Positions 16,761 to 25,231 of a stretch of 64,000 nt of DNA are shown piece by piece (positions within the stretch are counted from its first letter, which is position 1; every line of letters begins with the position of its first letter). The stretch comes from Terripilifer sp031921685 (GTDB lineage: Bacteria; Pseudomonadota; Alphaproteobacteria; Rhizobiales; Beijerinckiaceae). The position numbers and the translations under genes are program-made. The notes under the pieces were generated by a model. That model saw only the letters and a program-made list of their open reading frames with translations. It was not told where the DNA came from and searched no databases. The stretch covers positions 930,001 to 994,000 of the forward strand of contig NZ_JAPDHU010000001.1 of NCBI RefSeq assembly GCF_031921685.1, read 5' to 3'.

Positions 16761-17600
16761 CTATTGGAATCCGAAAAGGCGCGCCGGATTGCTCCAGAGA
16801 ATGCGCTGTTGATCGGCCGCGTTCGGCACAAGCCGGCGGAAATAGGCGAGCAACGGCCCGTAATCGACGCGATATTTCGGTCTGACGAAGGGCCAATCCG
16901 AGCCCCAGATGCAGCGGTCGAGACCGAACGCCTCGATCAAGGCCTGCATATAGGGATCGCAATCCTCGAACGGCCAGCCAGTGCGGGACATGCGGAACGC
17001 CCCCGATAGTTTGATAATGCCCCGCCCTTCCCGTCCGAACGCAAGAAGCGCGCGGAAGCTCGGCTGATCCAATCCGGCCGCGATCGACGGCCGGCCGGAG
17101 TGATCGATGATCACCGGGCAGCCACTGCGGCGCAGCACGGGCAGCGCCTCGAGAATCGTATCGCCCTCATAATGGACCAGCACGACCCAGCCGTTTTCGC
17201 GGGCGATGGCCAGGGCGCGCTCACCGGCCGGTCCGTACAAAGATGGACTCGACGGAAAATTGAGGTTGAAGCGCAAGCCGACGATCCCGCCATCGACCAT
17301 GGCTTTCACCTGGGCGTCGGTCACATCCTCGGCCAAGAGCACAATGCCCTTGAACCGCCCCTGGCTGCCGGCGATCGCTTCGAGCAGATAACGATTGTCC
17401 GTCCCGTACCCGCCGAGGGGATTGATGAGGACCGCGTGGCTGACGCCATGAGCATCGAGAACGCCTTGATACTGGCGGGAGCTGCCGATGGCATTGGCCT
17501 CCAGCGCGAACCCCGATGTCTCGCTGAAGTGATAGCGATCCAGATCATAGCAATGGGCATGACAGTCGATCAGGCCGGTGACTTGCTCTGCTTGATTCAT
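16761..17600 (-). CDS. amidohydrolase (LigI-like TIM-barrel metal hydrolase)
   Basis: A 279-residue amidohydrolase-superfamily enzyme. It has the N-terminal metal motif IDCHAHCYD (residues 11-19), VVLVHYEGD and VIIDHSGRP on later strands, and the terminal WGSDWPFVRP. This set fits the group that includes 2-pyrone-4,6-dicarboxylate lactonase and related acid hydrolases. It is cytoplasmic. Flanking Bug receptors and a hydroxyacid dehydrogenase on the same strand suggest a shared carboxylic acid pathway; the exact reaction, lactone opening or decarboxylation, is open. Confidence 0.88.
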   Translation of the reverse strand: MNQAEQVTGLIDCHAHCYDLDRYHFSETSGFALEANAIGSSRQYQGVLDAHGVSHAVLINPLGGYGTDNRYLLEAIAGSQGRFKGIVLLAEDVTDAQVKAMVDGGIVGLRFNLNFPSSPSLYGPAGERALAIARENGWVVLVHYEGDTILEALPVLRRSGCPVIIDHSGRPSIAAGLDQPSFRALLAFGREGRGIIKLSGAFRMSRTGWPFEDCDPYMQALIEAFGLDRCIWGSDWPFVRPKYRVDYGPLLAYFRRLVPNAADQQRILWSNPARLFGFQ

Positions 17601-17751
17601 GGAAAGACCTGAAGCCTATCGACGCGAAATATGATTGGAAATCATCGTAAGAGGCTTACCCATGGCCCGCAGCCAGCCTCTTTTTGTGTTTCGCTGTACG
17701 AAAAGTCGCCCTTCGCCCATGGGGCGGGCGCCCTGCGCTCGCGTCAGCACC

Positions 17752-18738
17752 TCAATACCAAAGCGCTTTGTTCACCACATTGAGCAACGGACGACCATCG
17801 AGAAAGCGGCGGCAGTTTTCTTCCAATATCTGGTAGCGCCGCTCGTTGTAATAAGGCCCCCAGAGCGCCACGTGAGGGGTGATGAAGACGCCCGGCTGCA
17901 CCCATAGAGGATGTTCCGGCGGTAACGGCTCCTGCTCGAAGACATCGAGCCCGGCGCCGCCGAGCTGGCCTTCTCGGAGTGCCACCAGCAAGTCATCCAG
18001 GCTCGTGGTGGCGCCACGGCCAATATTGATGAAGAAGGCGCCGCGCTTCATGCGACCGAAACGCTCCCGATTGAACATGCGCTCGGTCTGCGGCGTATGG
18101 GGCACGGTGACGATGACGAAATCGGCACGCGGCAGCAGCTCGTCGAGCGCATCCACCGAATGGATTTGCTTCATGCCCTCCGGCGGCTCGGTGCGCTGCG
18201 GATCGACGCCGATGCATTCGACGCTAAAAGCGCTGAGCAAGCGCGCCGTTTCGGCGCCGATGCCGCCGACACCGACGATCAGGGCGACCGCCTCGGGCAG
18301 ATGCACCGTTCCCTCGTAACGGGGAAGCTGCTGCCATACCCGCTGCTGCTGTAGCGGGACATAGTGATGAAGCGCGCGAGCGAAAGCGAGCACGAAGGAG
18401 AGGATGTGGGCGCTGATGTGATCGTTGAAAATGCCGCGCACATTCGTCACCGTCAGCGGGTGTGCGATCAGCTCCGGCGAGAAATATCCAGCTGGCGGCG
18501 CCGCCAACGGCGAATGCAGCCACCGCAGTCGATCAGCCTGCGCCAGCAGTTCGGGTGTCAATGTCCCGCAGGCCGCGTCGGCCGTGCTCATGAGGCTTTG
18601 GACCTCATGATCGGTTTCGACCTCGATGACATCCAGCTCATGCGGGAATTTATCGCGCAAGCGCCGGGCCCATTCGCGATGCACCGGCAGGAGCGCCGGC
18701 AGCATCAGCAAACGCTTCGTGCTGGATTGGCTATTCAT
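17752..18738 (-). CDS. D-2-hydroxyacid dehydrogenase (NAD(P)-dependent)
   Basis: A 328-residue enzyme. The NAD-binding loop is VGVGGIGAETARLL, and the catalytic trio is visible as Arg in INIGRGATTS, Glu in DVFEQEPLPPEHPL and His in ITPHVALWG. These enzymes interconvert 2-oxoacids and D-2-hydroxyacids. The start at 18738 leaves 5 bp after the Bug stop at 18744, so the two genes are co-transcribed. Which hydroxyacid is used is unknown; hydroxypyruvate or glyoxylate reductase activity is typical of relatives. Confidence 0.9.
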   Translation of the reverse strand: MNSQSSTKRLLMLPALLPVHREWARRLRDKFPHELDVIEVETDHEVQSLMSTADAACGTLTPELLAQADRLRWLHSPLAAPPAGYFSPELIAHPLTVTNVRGIFNDHISAHILSFVLAFARALHHYVPLQQQRVWQQLPRYEGTVHLPEAVALIVGVGGIGAETARLLSAFSVECIGVDPQRTEPPEGMKQIHSVDALDELLPRADFVIVTVPHTPQTERMFNRERFGRMKRGAFFINIGRGATTSLDDLLVALREGQLGGAGLDVFEQEPLPPEHPLWVQPGVFITPHVALWGPYYNERRYQILEENCRRFLDGRPLLNVVNKALWY

Positions 18739-18743
18739 GGGTT

Positions 18744-19769
18744 TCAATCCAGTTTGATGCCGGCTTGCTGCACCACCTTGTCCCACTTGGCCGTTTCGGC
18801 TTGCAGGAATTTGGCGTAGTCATCGACCGAACCGCCTTGAGGCGTCGCGCCGCCGAGAGCGAACTTTTCCCTCAATTCCACGCTCTGCAAGGCTTTGTTC
18901 ATCGCTCCATTGATCACTTCGATCCGATCTCTCGGTGTTCCCTTGGAGGCATGCAGGCCGATTTGCGTCGTCGCATCGAAGCCCGGATAGCCCGACTCGG
19001 CGATGGTGGGAATATTGGCATTGTTGGGCCAGCGGCTCGGGCCTGTCAGGGCCAGAACTTGCAGCTCGCCGGCGCGCGAGTAGGGCTCGGCGAACGACAT
19101 GGATGCGACCATATAATCGAGCTGGCCGCTGAGCAGATCGAGTACGGCCGCGGACTCGCCGCGATAATGCACAGCGCGGACATCGATCTTCGCGGCGATC
19201 TTCAGCAATTCGCCGGCGAGATGATTGGACGTGCCGAGGCCCGGCGTTGCGTAGAACATCGCGCCCGGATTGGCCCTCGCTTTGGCGACCAGCCCCGCCA
19301 GATCGTTCGGACCCTTCTTGGTATTCACGATGATGGTCTGTTCGATACGCAGGACATGCCCCACGGGCGGCAGATCCTCGGGAATTTTATAGGAGACTTT
19401 CGAATCCATCAGCGGCAGCAGCATCGTGCTGCCGGAGGCGCAGAAACAAAGTGAATAACCGTCCGGTGCGGCGCGCGACACGTTGGTGGTGCCGATCACA
19501 CCGCCAGCGCCGGGGATGTTTTCGACGACGACGCTTTGGCCGAGGGACTTACCCATCTCGGTGGCGACCAGGCGCGCGAACAGATCGACCGTACCGCCCG
19601 CCGCGAACGGCACCACGAGACGAATATTCCGCGACGGAAAGACCTCCGCCCGGGCAGCCAGGGTGGCGGATGCCAAGGCTGCCGCCACGGCTAAGCCGCG
19701 CAGCCCATATTTCGCCCATCGTTCGGAAAGTCTTGGCAGCCCGCGCTGCGCTTTTTCGGATATGTTCAT
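18744..19769 (-). CDS. Bug/TctC-type solute-binding protein
   Basis: A 341-residue receptor with a long N-terminus before the signal core (GLRGLAVAAALASATLAARAE), then VFPSRNIRLVVPFAAGGTVDLFARL. Later blocks MFYATPGLGTSNHLAGELLK and VHYRGESAAVLDLLSGQL are typical. GGGGGAG favours the ATG at 19769 over the one at 19784. It is co-transcribed with the dehydrogenase at 17752-18738 and divergent from a second dehydrogenase at 19994. Confidence 0.9.
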   Translation of the reverse strand: MNISEKAQRGLPRLSERWAKYGLRGLAVAAALASATLAARAEVFPSRNIRLVVPFAAGGTVDLFARLVATEMGKSLGQSVVVENIPGAGGVIGTTNVSRAAPDGYSLCFCASGSTMLLPLMDSKVSYKIPEDLPPVGHVLRIEQTIIVNTKKGPNDLAGLVAKARANPGAMFYATPGLGTSNHLAGELLKIAAKIDVRAVHYRGESAAVLDLLSGQLDYMVASMSFAEPYSRAGELQVLALTGPSRWPNNANIPTIAESGYPGFDATTQIGLHASKGTPRDRIEVINGAMNKALQSVELREKFALGGATPQGGSVDDYAKFLQAETAKWDKVVQQAGIKLD

Positions 19770-19993
19770 GTCTGTCTCCCCCATACCTTCATGGGGATGC
19801 TAACGGCAGGGAAATGCCCTGTCGGTCAACGCCACAGCCCGGCCTTTCCACCCTTCGGAATTTCGTCTGACGGAATGAACAGGGAGGGCCGTTGCACGAA
19901 GCCGAGCGTCCGGGCGAGGTGGATCGTCAGATTCCGGCCGGGAATCGGCGCTTCGACCATCATGTTATTGGGCTTACATCCTTTTTAGATGCC

Positions 19994-21016
19994 ATGAACG
20001 ATACACATCATTCAAAGCCGATCGCCGTTCTCTGGGAGCGCGTCGTCGCTGGCGATACATCGGCCGCTTTCCTGGAAGCCCAAGGCATCGAGGTTCGCCT
20101 TGGCCGTCCCAATCTGGATCCGGCCTATCGTACCCATCGCGCCCAGGACTTTATCGAGGATCTGCAAGGCGCGCACGGCGTCTTGATCTCGGGCGGAATC
20201 CGCGTGAGTGCCGACGTCATCCACGCCCTGCCCGATCTGCGCGTGATCAGCAAGATCGGCATCGGTGTCGACACCGTCGATATCGATGCGGCGACGGCGG
20301 CGGATATCGCGGTCTGCAATACGCCGCATGGCAATGACACGGTTTACGTGGCAGAGCATGCGATGACGCTGCTCCTCGCCCTCATGAAACAGCTCCACGT
20401 TTGGACGCGCCCCTATATGACGGGCGGTGGATGGCGCAGCCCCGCGACATTCGCGAGCAGTCTCGACGAGCGCACGGTCGGCATCGTCGGCTTTGGCCGC
20501 ATAGGGCGCGAATTCGCCCGGCGCCTGTCGGGCTGGAACGTTCGGATTCTCGTTCACGATCCCTATGCCGATGACGTGCCTGCGGGCGTGGAGCGCGTGA
20601 GCTTGGAAGAGCTGCTGGCTTCGAGCGATGCCATCAGTCTACATTGTCCGCCGCTGCCCGACGGTAGCCCCTTATTGGACGCGAGCGCCTTGGCGCGCCT
20701 GCGGAAAGGCGCTCTGTTGGTCAATACCGCCCGCGCCGCTCTCGTCGACCGCCAGGCGCTTCTCGCCGCCCTTGACGCAGGACAGATCGCCGGCGCGGCG
20801 ATCGACGTCTTCGACCCGGAGCCGCCGGCATCGAACGATCCGCTGCTGACACATCCGAAAATCCTGAGCACGCCTCATGTCGCGTCATGGACGCACGAAG
20901 CTTTCTTCGGCCGGAGGCGACAGGCGGCCGAGAATCTCGCGCATGTCCTGCTGGGACGAACCGGCGCTTCCGTGGTCAATGCCAATCGATTGAAGATGCA
21001 CGACCGAAAGGCGTGA
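19994..21016 (+). CDS. D-2-hydroxyacid dehydrogenase (phosphoglycerate dehydrogenase-like)
   Basis: A 340-residue NAD-dependent dehydrogenase. The dinucleotide loop is VGIVGFGRIGREFARRL, catalytic Arg lies in LVNTARAALVD, Glu in DVFDPEPPASNDPL and His in STPHVASWTHEAFF. Its sequence is clearly different from the other dehydrogenase 1.3 kb away and is closer to the SerA-like branch. It is divergent from the Bug gene at 19769 across 224 bp and convergent with the IclR gene. It may act on the acid captured by that receptor. Confidence 0.9.
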   Translation: MNDTHHSKPIAVLWERVVAGDTSAAFLEAQGIEVRLGRPNLDPAYRTHRAQDFIEDLQGAHGVLISGGIRVSADVIHALPDLRVISKIGIGVDTVDIDAATAADIAVCNTPHGNDTVYVAEHAMTLLLALMKQLHVWTRPYMTGGGWRSPATFASSLDERTVGIVGFGRIGREFARRLSGWNVRILVHDPYADDVPAGVERVSLEELLASSDAISLHCPPLPDGSPLLDASALARLRKGALLVNTARAALVDRQALLAALDAGQIAGAAIDVFDPEPPASNDPLLTHPKILSTPHVASWTHEAFFGRRRQAAENLAHVLLGRTGASVVNANRLKMHDRKA

Positions 21017-21032
21017 GCCAAGAGGTCCGCGT

Positions 21033-21881
21033 CTAGTGCCGCAGACCGCTCGCCGATTGCGCCTGCGCCAGGCCGGCTGACGCCGCACCTTCGGTGATCT
21101 GTTTCAATCGCTCCGATATCTCGTCGCCGATCTCTTTGACCTGGCCCAGATAATCCTTCACCGCTTGCTCGGGCCGCAAGGCCGAGGAAATGAAGGTCAG
21201 ACCGACACTCGCCACGACGCGACCATTCTCATAGACCGGAACGGCAATCGTGTTGGACACGGGGCGCACCCTGGGATCGCGCATGGCAAAGCCGCAGGCG
21301 CGGATATCCGACAAGAGGCGGCGGATATCGGAAACGTTCTTGGCCGAGGCGTCTTCCGGCTCCGTGGACACGCTGAGAGCCTGCAAAATGTGATCCTGCT
21401 CATCCTCGTCGCAAAAGGCGAGGACGGCGCGGCCGAGCGCCCGCGTCACCAGGCTCAGCCGCATATTGATCGACGAATGCAGCAGCGCCAGCGGCGAATG
21501 GGGCACCGTGCTATAGCGAATGATCGCCGCATTGTTTTCGGGAACGGCGATGGCCAGTGGCCATTTGACCCGGCTCGTCATGGCATCGAGCAAAGGCGCC
21601 GCCGCCTCGACGATCTTGGGTACGCTGTGATAACCAACCGACAATGACTGCACCTGGGACGTCAGGTAATAGGCGCCATGTTTGGGCGCGTGGCACACGA
21701 GCCCTTTCGCCGCCAAGGTCCGCAAAAGCCGCACGATCGTGGGCTTTGGAATGCCTGTCTGGCCATGCAGCATGTCCACCGTCGAGATGGGTTGCCGGTT
21801 CAGCGCCTGCAACAAGTCGATGGCGCGGCTCACCGCACGAATAGATGATGCTTCCGCTGACGTTTCAGATGACGTTCCCAT
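21033..21881 (-). CDS. IclR family transcriptional regulator
   Basis: A 282-residue IclR regulator: a winged helix-turn-helix (STVDMLHGQTGIPKPTIVRLLRTLAAKGLV, about residues 33-62) followed by the GAF-like effector domain ending NTIAVPVYENGRVVASVGLTF. Relatives such as MhpR regulate aromatic acid pathways. It is the last gene of a minus-strand run (cupin, flavin reductase and others), 109 bp after the cupin stop, and may control that run or the dehydrogenase it faces. Confidence 0.9.
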   Translation of the reverse strand: MGTSSETSAEASSIRAVSRAIDLLQALNRQPISTVDMLHGQTGIPKPTIVRLLRTLAAKGLVCHAPKHGAYYLTSQVQSLSVGYHSVPKIVEAAAPLLDAMTSRVKWPLAIAVPENNAAIIRYSTVPHSPLALLHSSINMRLSLVTRALGRAVLAFCDEDEQDHILQALSVSTEPEDASAKNVSDIRRLLSDIRACGFAMRDPRVRPVSNTIAVPVYENGRVVASVGLTFISSALRPEQAVKDYLGQVKEIGDEISERLKQITEGAASAGLAQAQSASGLRH

Positions 21882-21990
21882 AACCCCTCGCAGGAGCGCC
21901 CTGCTTTACCGTCCCGCGCTCCTACTTCGCAGATTAGCGTGGAATAATGGCCGTGGCCAGCAAGCTCGGCCGTTACGCGAACGCGGCCGA

Positions 21991-22827
21991 TCACGGCTGC
22001 GCCGGAGGCGCCTCATATTCGGCCGAATTGGCAACCCAGTTCTTGGCGATGAAATCCGCCCGTGGCGGCGAAAAAATATCGATCAACAGATGGCGCTCGT
22101 CATTGACGCCTTCGGTCGTGTGGATGATCTGCGGCGGAATGACGAGCAAGGACGGCGACGGCGCCACCACATGCCGATCCTCCTGCCAGACCTCGGCATT
22201 CTTGCCCCATTCGACCCGCAAATGATGGCGGAATTCCCCGGCCAGCGCCAAGGATCCCTGTTCGAAACTCTTGTGCGCATGCGGGCTCAGCGCTTTGCGA
22301 TCACGCGGGCCGGCATATTCGACCCAGTTGATGCTCAGCGTCGCACTCTGAAACATTTTCAAACGCGGATTGTCGTGCGGCGCGTCGATCGCGTCGATCT
22401 CGAGAACACGGATCGCATCGGGCGCGGATCGCCGTTGATACGTGCCGAAAGCGACGACGCGCTCGTCACGCGTGGCATAGGTCGCGGCGTTCTCGACTTT
22501 GCCGCTCACCGGCTCGCCGGCATTGGACGTCAATATGCAGCAGGTTCCAGCACCCGCCAATTGAACGGATGCTTTGCCTGCCGGCAGAATGACGAGTGAG
22601 CGGGCTTTGACGGCGACCGTTTCGTTCGCACCGACGATCTGCGCGCCGACGTCCGGCAACAGCACCATGGCCTCGTAGGCGCTTTCAATTGCAAACGCAG
22701 CGGAAGCGGCATCCGCTTTGATGAACTCGACGATGAAGTTCTGGCCACGTGCCTGGCTGCGATGCAGTCCGTCCTTGGCCGCCGTCTCGACGGTTTGGAA
22801 ATCGATCAATTCGCCGTTGCGGATCAT
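21991..22827 (-). CDS. cupin-fold hypothetical protein
   Basis: A 278-residue protein with two beta-rich halves. The second half has a cupin-like metal pattern, SPHAHKSFEQGSLALAGEFRHHLR with later PPQIIHTTEG. The first half (VLLPDVGAQIVG, SLVILPAGKASVQL) looks like a degenerate cupin. It starts at 22827 in an ATGA overlap with the flavin reductase stop, so translation is coupled. The reaction is unknown; bicupin oxygenases, isomerases and sugar-acid binding proteins share the fold. Confidence 0.7.
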   Translation of the reverse strand: MIRNGELIDFQTVETAAKDGLHRSQARGQNFIVEFIKADAASAAFAIESAYEAMVLLPDVGAQIVGANETVAVKARSLVILPAGKASVQLAGAGTCCILTSNAGEPVSGKVENAATYATRDERVVAFGTYQRRSAPDAIRVLEIDAIDAPHDNPRLKMFQSATLSINWVEYAGPRDRKALSPHAHKSFEQGSLALAGEFRHHLRVEWGKNAEVWQEDRHVVAPSPSLLVIPPQIIHTTEGVNDERHLLIDIFSPPRADFIAKNWVANSAEYEAPPAQP

Positions 22828-23471
22828 GAGGCCTCCCGTTTCGTTTCAGCGGCGCGCTTGAAGGGCTGCGGCATTTCGACAATGGGTCCGGGCGGCGCAT
22901 ATTGAATACCGCCCAACCGCGTCAGAGGTTGCGCCTTCACCGTATCGAAGCGGCCGGCGCCATCAAAAAATTGATCCTGGACATGAAGGCCGACGACGCG
23001 GCCAAACACGACATTGCTTGGCGTATCGCCTTTCACCACCGGCGCGATCTCGACGATCTGCAACAGGCGGCATTCGAGATTGGCCGGCGAAGCGGCAACA
23101 CGCGGCGGACGCACCTTAACGCAAGCGGCTTTCTCGAGTTTGGCCAGTTCGAATTCGTCGACGCCATGGGGTGCCGCCGTCGAGGTCAGATTCATCGCCT
23201 CGCGCAGATCGTAGCTGACGAGATTGAAGACGAACTCTCCCGTCGCCCTGACATTCACCAGCGTGTCCTTCTCGGGCCGATCTTCCGGCGAATTGCAGGA
23301 GAAGATGAGCACGGGCGGCGAGGTCGAGACGATATTGAAATGGGAAAATGGCGCCAGGTTCACCTGGCCGGCGGCGCTCATCGTGCTGATCCATCCGATC
23401 GGGCGCGGCGCGACGATCGCATTGAAGATCGAACGCTTGAGATCGACGGATGTTTCTGGATCTATGAACAT
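22824..23471 (-). CDS. flavin reductase family protein (FMN-binding split barrel)
   Basis: A 215-residue protein with the N-terminal RSIFNAIVAPRPIGWISTMSAAGQVNLAPFSHFNIVS block that binds FMN in the flavin reductase / DIM6-NTAB family, and the ANLECRLLQIVEIAPVV and VFGRVVGLHV strands. Such proteins supply reduced flavin to two-component monooxygenases or act on their own. The oxygenase partner is not in this operon. It is coupled to the cupin gene by a 4-bp overlap and follows the SnoaL-like gene by 29 bp. Confidence 0.88.
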   Translation of the reverse strand: MFIDPETSVDLKRSIFNAIVAPRPIGWISTMSAAGQVNLAPFSHFNIVSTSPPVLIFSCNSPEDRPEKDTLVNVRATGEFVFNLVSYDLREAMNLTSTAAPHGVDEFELAKLEKAACVKVRPPRVAASPANLECRLLQIVEIAPVVKGDTPSNVVFGRVVGLHVQDQFFDGAGRFDTVKAQPLTRLGGIQYAPPGPIVEMPQPFKRAAETKREAS

Positions 23472-23500
23472 GCAAGGCTTTCAAAATGAGAGGCAGTGGA

Positions 23501-23941
23501 TCAGCCGGTCGTCGGCGTATCGTCGCGGAACAGCGGCGTGATCGTGCGGGAGCGATATTTCCAGGCGCCATCGCTTTCCCGCACCAGTTCGTCGACCACA
23601 TCGGCGATCATGATGGCGGGCTTCGAGGGCAGAACCGGCGCGCCATCGGCCGCGAACAGACTGAGAATCCAGATCGCGGTGGCGGTATTGGCGTCGTGAA
23701 CGGTCACGTGGAGATTGTTGACGAGATGGCGCGCGACGCGCTCACCACGATCATGACGGTCGGCATAGAACGCCTTGATCGCTTCGACGCCGGTGCGCTT
23801 GCGCAGGCTCGTCGCGTAAGAGCCATCAGCCGTGTAGTCGAGATGCGCATTGCGGCCCCAGTTTCGGTCGACGTCATGCCAATGACGCGCCAACATCTGG
23901 GTGATGTCCTGGATAATGAATTGTCGTTCGTCCGCCGTCAT
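23501..23941 (-). CDS. SnoaL/NTF2-like protein
   Basis: A 146-residue NTF2-fold protein: ERQFIIQDITQMLARHWHDVDRNWGRNAHLDYTADG, then FYADRHDRGERVARHLVNNLHVTVHD and a final WKYRSRTITPLFRDD. This is the pattern of SnoaL-like or bile-acid-dehydratase-like proteins and of dioxygenase beta subunits. The start MTADERQ at 23941 fits the family; an upstream ATG at 23974 gives a longer form. It may be a small cyclase, dehydratase or binding subunit for the operon product. Confidence 0.75.
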   Translation of the reverse strand: MTADERQFIIQDITQMLARHWHDVDRNWGRNAHLDYTADGSYATSLRKRTGVEAIKAFYADRHDRGERVARHLVNNLHVTVHDANTATAIWILSLFAADGAPVLPSKPAIMIADVVDELVRESDGAWKYRSRTITPLFRDDTPTTG

Positions 23942-24088
23942 TGCCGCCGTCTGCCCACCGTCATGTGGCAGCACACTACAATTGCGACCGGCAAACCCGG
24001 ACAGCCGGTTTCAGAGATTTCGCGGTACGAAATTTTTGCGCCGTCGTCAGGCGGCACCCTTACCAGCCTGTTGTTTTTCTTAAGCAAT

Positions 24089-24126
24089 AGGCCTGCGGCA
24101 AGCTTCCCGATCCCCGCCGCAGGCCT
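24089..24126. other. strong hairpin downstream of the 3-hydroxyacyl-CoA dehydrogenase
   Basis: AGGCCTGCGGC (24089-24099) and GCCGCAGGCCT (24116-24126) form an 11-bp perfect inverted repeat with a 16-base loop, right after the dehydrogenase stop at 24132. No T-run follows on the minus strand, so an intrinsic terminator is uncertain; mRNA-end protection is another option. Confidence 0.45.
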
Positions 24127-24131
24127 TGGCG

Positions 24132-24992
24132 CTATTTGGCGTAAGTGAAGAAGCCACGGCCGGTCTTGCGGCCGAGATAGCCGGCATCGCACATCTGCTT
24201 CAGCAAGGGGCTGGCGCGGAATTTCGGATCGTCGAAGCCATTGTACAACGTGTCCATGATGTTGCGTACGACATCGAGGCCGATGAGATCGGCCAGCGCC
24301 AGCGGACCCATGGGCTGGTTCGTGCCCAGTTTCATCATCACATCCACATCCTCCGGAGAGGCCACGCCTTCATGGACGCAGTTGATGGCTTCGTTGATCA
24401 TCGGCACGAGCACGCGGTTGACCACGAAACCATAGCTGTCCTTGGAGACGCGCGCGGTTTTGCCAAGCGACTCGGTGAGGGTGACGATGGCCTGGCTGGT
24501 TTCATCGCTGGTCTGCAAGGCGCGGATGATCTCGACCAATTGCATCAGCGGCACCGGATTGAAGAAGTGCATGCCGATGACCCGGCCCGGATTTTTCGAG
24601 GCCGCGGCCAGCCGCGTCACCGAGATCGAAGAGGTATTGGTGGCGAAAATCGTCTCCTCGCCGCAGATCGCGTCGAGTTCGCGGATCAGGCCGGCCTTGA
24701 TGTCGTAGTTTTCGACGACGGCTTCGACCACGACGGCGCAGCCGGCGAGCTCAGCCGCGTCGGTGGTCGGTTTGATCCGGGCCAAAACGGCGTCGCGATC
24801 CGCAGCGCTCATTTTCTCCTTGGCCACCAAGCGGCCGAGGCTGTCGCCGACGGCGGCCAGGCCGCGATCGAGGAATTCCGGCTTCAGGTCCCGCAAGGTG
24901 ACCGGATGGCCCGCGGCGGCGAAAAGTTGCGCAATGCCATTGCCCATGGTGCCGGCGCCGACGACGCCGATGCGAGATTTGCCTGTCGACAT
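24132..24992 (-). CDS. 3-hydroxyacyl-CoA (3-hydroxybutyryl-CoA) dehydrogenase
   Basis: A 286-residue NAD(P)-dependent dehydrogenase with the N-terminal GVVGAGTMGNGIAQLFAAAG dinucleotide site, IFATNTSSISVTRLA and the catalytic His in VIGMHFFNPVPLMQLVEII. Length and ending (DAGYLGRKTGRGFFTYAK) match Hbd/PaaH-type single-domain enzymes. It oxidises 3-hydroxyacyl-CoA or makes 3-hydroxybutyryl-CoA. It is divergent from the DUF3141 operon, whose first protein carries a PHA-synthase-like box, so a link to hydroxybutyryl-CoA metabolism is plausible. A 190-bp gap separates it from the SnoaL-like gene. Confidence 0.92.
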   Translation of the reverse strand: MSTGKSRIGVVGAGTMGNGIAQLFAAAGHPVTLRDLKPEFLDRGLAAVGDSLGRLVAKEKMSAADRDAVLARIKPTTDAAELAGCAVVVEAVVENYDIKAGLIRELDAICGEETIFATNTSSISVTRLAAASKNPGRVIGMHFFNPVPLMQLVEIIRALQTSDETSQAIVTLTESLGKTARVSKDSYGFVVNRVLVPMINEAINCVHEGVASPEDVDVMMKLGTNQPMGPLALADLIGLDVVRNIMDTLYNGFDDPKFRASPLLKQMCDAGYLGRKTGRGFFTYAK

Positions 24993-25231
24993 GAAAATCC
25001 TCTTTGAAAACGGCTCAACGCCCCAGCACGCGGCGCGAGGCCTATCTCAATGATCCATTTTTCATGCCGATGACAGGCGGCTATGAAAGCCACCCACAGC
25101 CCACCTCTGCGGCAGCCGCCTTCATCGCCGTGTCATTTGGCCCTTCGATATTGCGCCGCAGTGCAGGGCCGCCTGGGCATCCCCCTCCCGCGCCGGCGGC
25201 CGACCAGCAGCGACAACGCCTGGGCTGAACC

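Noticed and set aside
24089..24126. Hairpin as a proven intrinsic terminator
   Set aside because: No run of T follows on either strand, so it is listed only as a hairpin.
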